Shown in pieces: positions 43,054-45,117 of a stretch of DNA of 45,117 nucleotides; position 1 is the first letter of the stretch; every line of letters begins with the position of its first letter. A model generated the notes under the pieces. That model was given only the letters and a program-made list of their open reading frames with translations, was not told the origin of the DNA and did no database searches. The position numbers and the translations under genes were made by a program. The stretch comes from Pantoea eucrina (GTDB lineage: Bacteria; Pseudomonadota; Gammaproteobacteria; Enterobacterales; Enterobacteriaceae), in the NCBI RefSeq assembly GCF_002095385.1, contig NZ_MIPP01000033.1, positions 1-45,117 of the forward strand, in the 5' to 3' direction.

Positions 43054-45036
43054 TTATGCTGCGGCACCGGCCACACGCTTTTCACGGTTCAGCGACTGCA
43101 GTGCGGAGACGTCCACAATCAGCGCTACGCTGCCATCCCCCAGAATGGTGGCAGCAGAGATACCCGGCACTTTGCGGTAGTTACTCTCCAGGTTTTTCAC
43201 CACCACCTGATGCTGACCGATTAACTGATCGACCAGCAGCGCATAGCGGCGGCCCGCACTCTGCAGAATAACCACGATCCCCTGCGTCGCATCGGTTTTG
43301 GCATTCTGCACATCAAAGACGTTCCACAGCTCAACCAGCGGCAGATATTCGCCGCGCACTTCCAGCACGCGCTCTCCGCCAGCCAGCGGCTTCAGCTCTT
43401 CTGCCGTTGGCTGCAGCGACTCCATGACGGCGTTCAGCGGCAGGATAAAGACTTCATCCGCTACGCGTACCGACATGCCATCCAGGATTGCCAGCGTCAG
43501 CGGCAGCAGAATACGAATGGTTGTGCCTTTGCCCTGTTTTGACGCAATCTCGACATGGCCACCCATCTCCTGGATATTACGTTTCACCACGTCCATACCC
43601 ACGCCGCGTCCGGAGACATCGGTAACCTGCTCAGCGGTAGAGAAGCCGGGAGCGAAGATCAGCATGCCGACCTCTTCATCACTCATGCTGTCGCTGACCG
43701 GCAGCCCTGAAGAGAGCGCTTTAGCCAGAATGCGCTCGCGATTCAGGCCAGCTCCGTCGTCGATCACCTCAATACAGATATTGCCGCCCTGGTGCTCAGC
43801 AGAGAGCGTCAGATTACCCGTGGCGGTTTTATTGGTTGCCAGGCGTTTTTCCGGTGTTTCGATACCGTGATCCAGACTGTTGCGCACCAGGTGAGTTAAC
43901 GGATCGATAATGCGCTCAATCAGGCTCTTATCCAGCTCGGTTGAGCTGCCCAGCAGCGTCAGCTCAACTTCTTTACCGAGCTTGCTCGCGAGGTCGCGTA
44001 CCAGACGCGGGAAGCGGCTGAACACATACTCCATCGGCATCATACGAATCGACATCACCGACTCCTGCAGGTCGCGCGCGTTGCGCTCCAGCTGGCCCAT
44101 GCTGTTGAGAAGATCGCCATGGGCGACCGGATCCAGCGCACCGGAACGCTGCGCCAGCATCGACTGGGTAATGACCAGCTCGCCGACCAGGTTAATCAGC
44201 TGATCCACTTTCTCCACCGCCACGCGAATACTGCTGGATTCGCTCGCTTTGGCCGGCGCCGCGGCGCGCTTGCTTTCGCGTTTTACTGCCGGTGTGATAT
44301 CCGTTACCGTCGCGCTCTGCGGCGGCGCGGTTGCCGTTTCAGCTGCTGCTTCTGCAAGCGGGGCGGCGGCCTCTGCCTGCGGGAAGCGGATCTGCGCTTC
44401 ATCGATGACAAAGCAGAGCACCGCAACGATGTCATCTTTATCCACACCTTCAATCGTGGCTTCCAGCGAATGCGTGCCTTTAACGACGTCGGTGACGCTG
44501 CCGAGGTTGCTCAGCTCCTCCAGCATCAGCTCTGGCTCTTTCTCTTTAAGATCGACCAGCTGCAGGCGCAGGCCGCGGCTGGCAGCCTTCGCCGCTGCAG
44601 GGATATCGACTACCGCAGCAGCAGGCGCTTCAGGCAGAATACCTTTCGCTTCCAGTGCCAGTTGACGCAGCGCCTCGCAGATGTAGTTAAAGCTCTCCGC
44701 ATTAGGCTCCTGCGCAGTTTTATACGCATCGAGCTGTTCCTGCATAATATCTTTGGTTTCCAAAAACAGGTTGATGATGTCGGTGCTGAGCTGCATTTCG
44801 CCGCGGCGCGCACCATCCAGAATGTTCTCCAGGATATGGGTTGTCTCCTGTAAAACCGTAAAGCCAAACGTGCCCGCCCCGCCCTTGATAGAGTGAGCGG
44901 CACGAAAAATGGCATTTAACTGTTCGGCATCGGGCTCCTGGGGATCCAGTCCCAACAGGTGTTGCTCCATGTCCGCTAACAGCTCATCGGCCTCGTCAAA
45001 AAACGTCTGGTAAAAATCGCTGATGTCCATGCTCAC
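43054..45036 (-). CDS. cheA: chemotaxis histidine kinase CheA
   Basis: Kinase that phosphorylates CheY and CheB. 660 residues, with domains in order: P1 Hpt with phospho-accepting His48 (AAHSIKGG), P2 CheY/CheB-docking (about 160-225), a variable Ala-rich linker, P3 dimerisation, P4 ATPase (N-box HLVRNSLDHGIE, DDGAGLN, FAPGFSTAEQV, GRGVGMDVV) and P5, the CheW-like coupling domain. The GTG start (GTGAGCATGGAC) is chosen because MSMDISDFYQ matches E. coli and GAGGTGA is well spaced. Met98, the start of the short CheA form in E. coli, is conserved, but only a distant GGAAA precedes it. Confidence 0.98.
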   Translation of the reverse strand: MSMDISDFYQTFFDEADELLADMEQHLLGLDPQEPDAEQLNAIFRAAHSIKGGAGTFGFTVLQETTHILENILDGARRGEMQLSTDIINLFLETKDIMQEQLDAYKTAQEPNAESFNYICEALRQLALEAKGILPEAPAAAVVDIPAAAKAASRGLRLQLVDLKEKEPELMLEELSNLGSVTDVVKGTHSLEATIEGVDKDDIVAVLCFVIDEAQIRFPQAEAAAPLAEAAAETATAPPQSATVTDITPAVKRESKRAAAPAKASESSSIRVAVEKVDQLINLVGELVITQSMLAQRSGALDPVAHGDLLNSMGQLERNARDLQESVMSIRMMPMEYVFSRFPRLVRDLASKLGKEVELTLLGSSTELDKSLIERIIDPLTHLVRNSLDHGIETPEKRLATNKTATGNLTLSAEHQGGNICIEVIDDGAGLNRERILAKALSSGLPVSDSMSDEEVGMLIFAPGFSTAEQVTDVSGRGVGMDVVKRNIQEMGGHVEIASKQGKGTTIRILLPLTLAILDGMSVRVADEVFILPLNAVMESLQPTAEELKPLAGGERVLEVRGEYLPLVELWNVFDVQNAKTDATQGIVVILQSAGRRYALLVDQLIGQHQVVVKNLESNYRKVPGISAATILGDGSVALIVDVSALQSLNREKRVAGAAA

Positions 45037-45040
45037 GGGA

Positions 45041-45117
45041 TCACCTCGGCTGTGAGGGTTGGTCTGGTGTTACCGCACCCGCAGCGGGCGCTGCGGTGAC
45101 GGCGGGCGCTGCCGGAG
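45041..45117 (-). CDS. motB: flagellar motor stator MotB, C-terminal end
   Basis: Partial gene entering from the right edge. The last 25 codons read as a Pro/Ala-rich tail ending SQPR, then TGA four bases before the cheA GTG (TGA-TCCC-GTG), the same spacing as E. coli motB-cheA, whose MotB ends in a similar low-complexity SAEPR tail. The assignment rests on position and tail character, since the peptidoglycan-binding domain is outside the window. Confidence 0.75.
   Translation of the reverse strand, partial: PAAPAVTAAPAAGAVTPDQPSQPR

Overview
The window is ordinary chromosome from an enteric gammaproteobacterium. Gene order from ppsR to cheA closely tracks the E. coli ppsR-aroH-selO-ydiV-nlpC-btuDEC-ihfA-pheTSM-rplT-rpmI-infC-thrS-ydiY-ydiZ-yniABC-ydjM-tcyP-osmE-nadE-cho-spy-astEBDAC backbone. 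Several E. coli neighbours are missing (ppsA beside ppsR, hemP/ydiE, pfkB, ves, the tcyP-osmE interval genes). The base composition looks moderately GC-rich, and the fusion of this block to a che/mot region carrying three chemoreceptor genes suggests a member of the Erwiniaceae (Pantoea/Erwinia type); that placement is an inference. No IS element, prophage, CRISPR array, tRNA or rRNA was found.

Layout. 1-4.9 kb: PEP synthase regulator ppsR, DAHP synthase aroH, the AMPylase selO and the degenerate EAL protein ydiV. 4.9-7.8 kb: nlpC and the vitamin B12 import genes btuD, btuE, btuC. 7.9-15.3 kb: the translation block thrS-infC-rpmI-rplT and pheM-pheS-pheT-ihfA, all on the minus strand, with classical control elements (AUU start of infC, phenylalanine leader peptide and attenuator). 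15.3-25.6 kb: single genes of metabolism and stress, including ydjM and cho, each with a recognisable LexA box, the cystine transporter tcyP, osmE, a Bcr/CflA-type efflux pump, nadE and the periplasmic chaperone spy. 25.9-32.1 kb: the complete arginine succinyltransferase operon astCADBE behind a very good sigma-54 promoter. 32.3-33.8 kb: a ychO-type invasin-family barrel. 33.9-45.1 kb: the chemotaxis cluster, in transcription order motB (end only), cheA, cheW, three MCP genes, cheR, cheB, cheY, cheZ.

How the parts connect. CheA, CheW and the three receptors form the sensory array; CheR/CheB adapt it through the C-terminal WETF tether, CheY carries the output and CheZ resets it. A terminator follows cheW and another follows the first receptor gene. 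The second and third receptors have flagellar sigma-28 promoters (one strong, one weaker), so receptor dosage can be set separately from the kinase. YdiV homologues restrain the flagellar master regulator FlhDC, which links the left end of the window to the right end by function.

What stands out. The main anomaly is ihfA: a single missing base shifts the frame after residue 74 and removes the conserved C-terminus. This is either a real loss of IHF-alpha or a consensus error. A cluster of TTNATGC elements, three of them inside GCATTNATGC palindromes, lies between two receptor genes and is unexplained. I see no clearly new multi-gene system; the remaining observations concern regulation and gene order.
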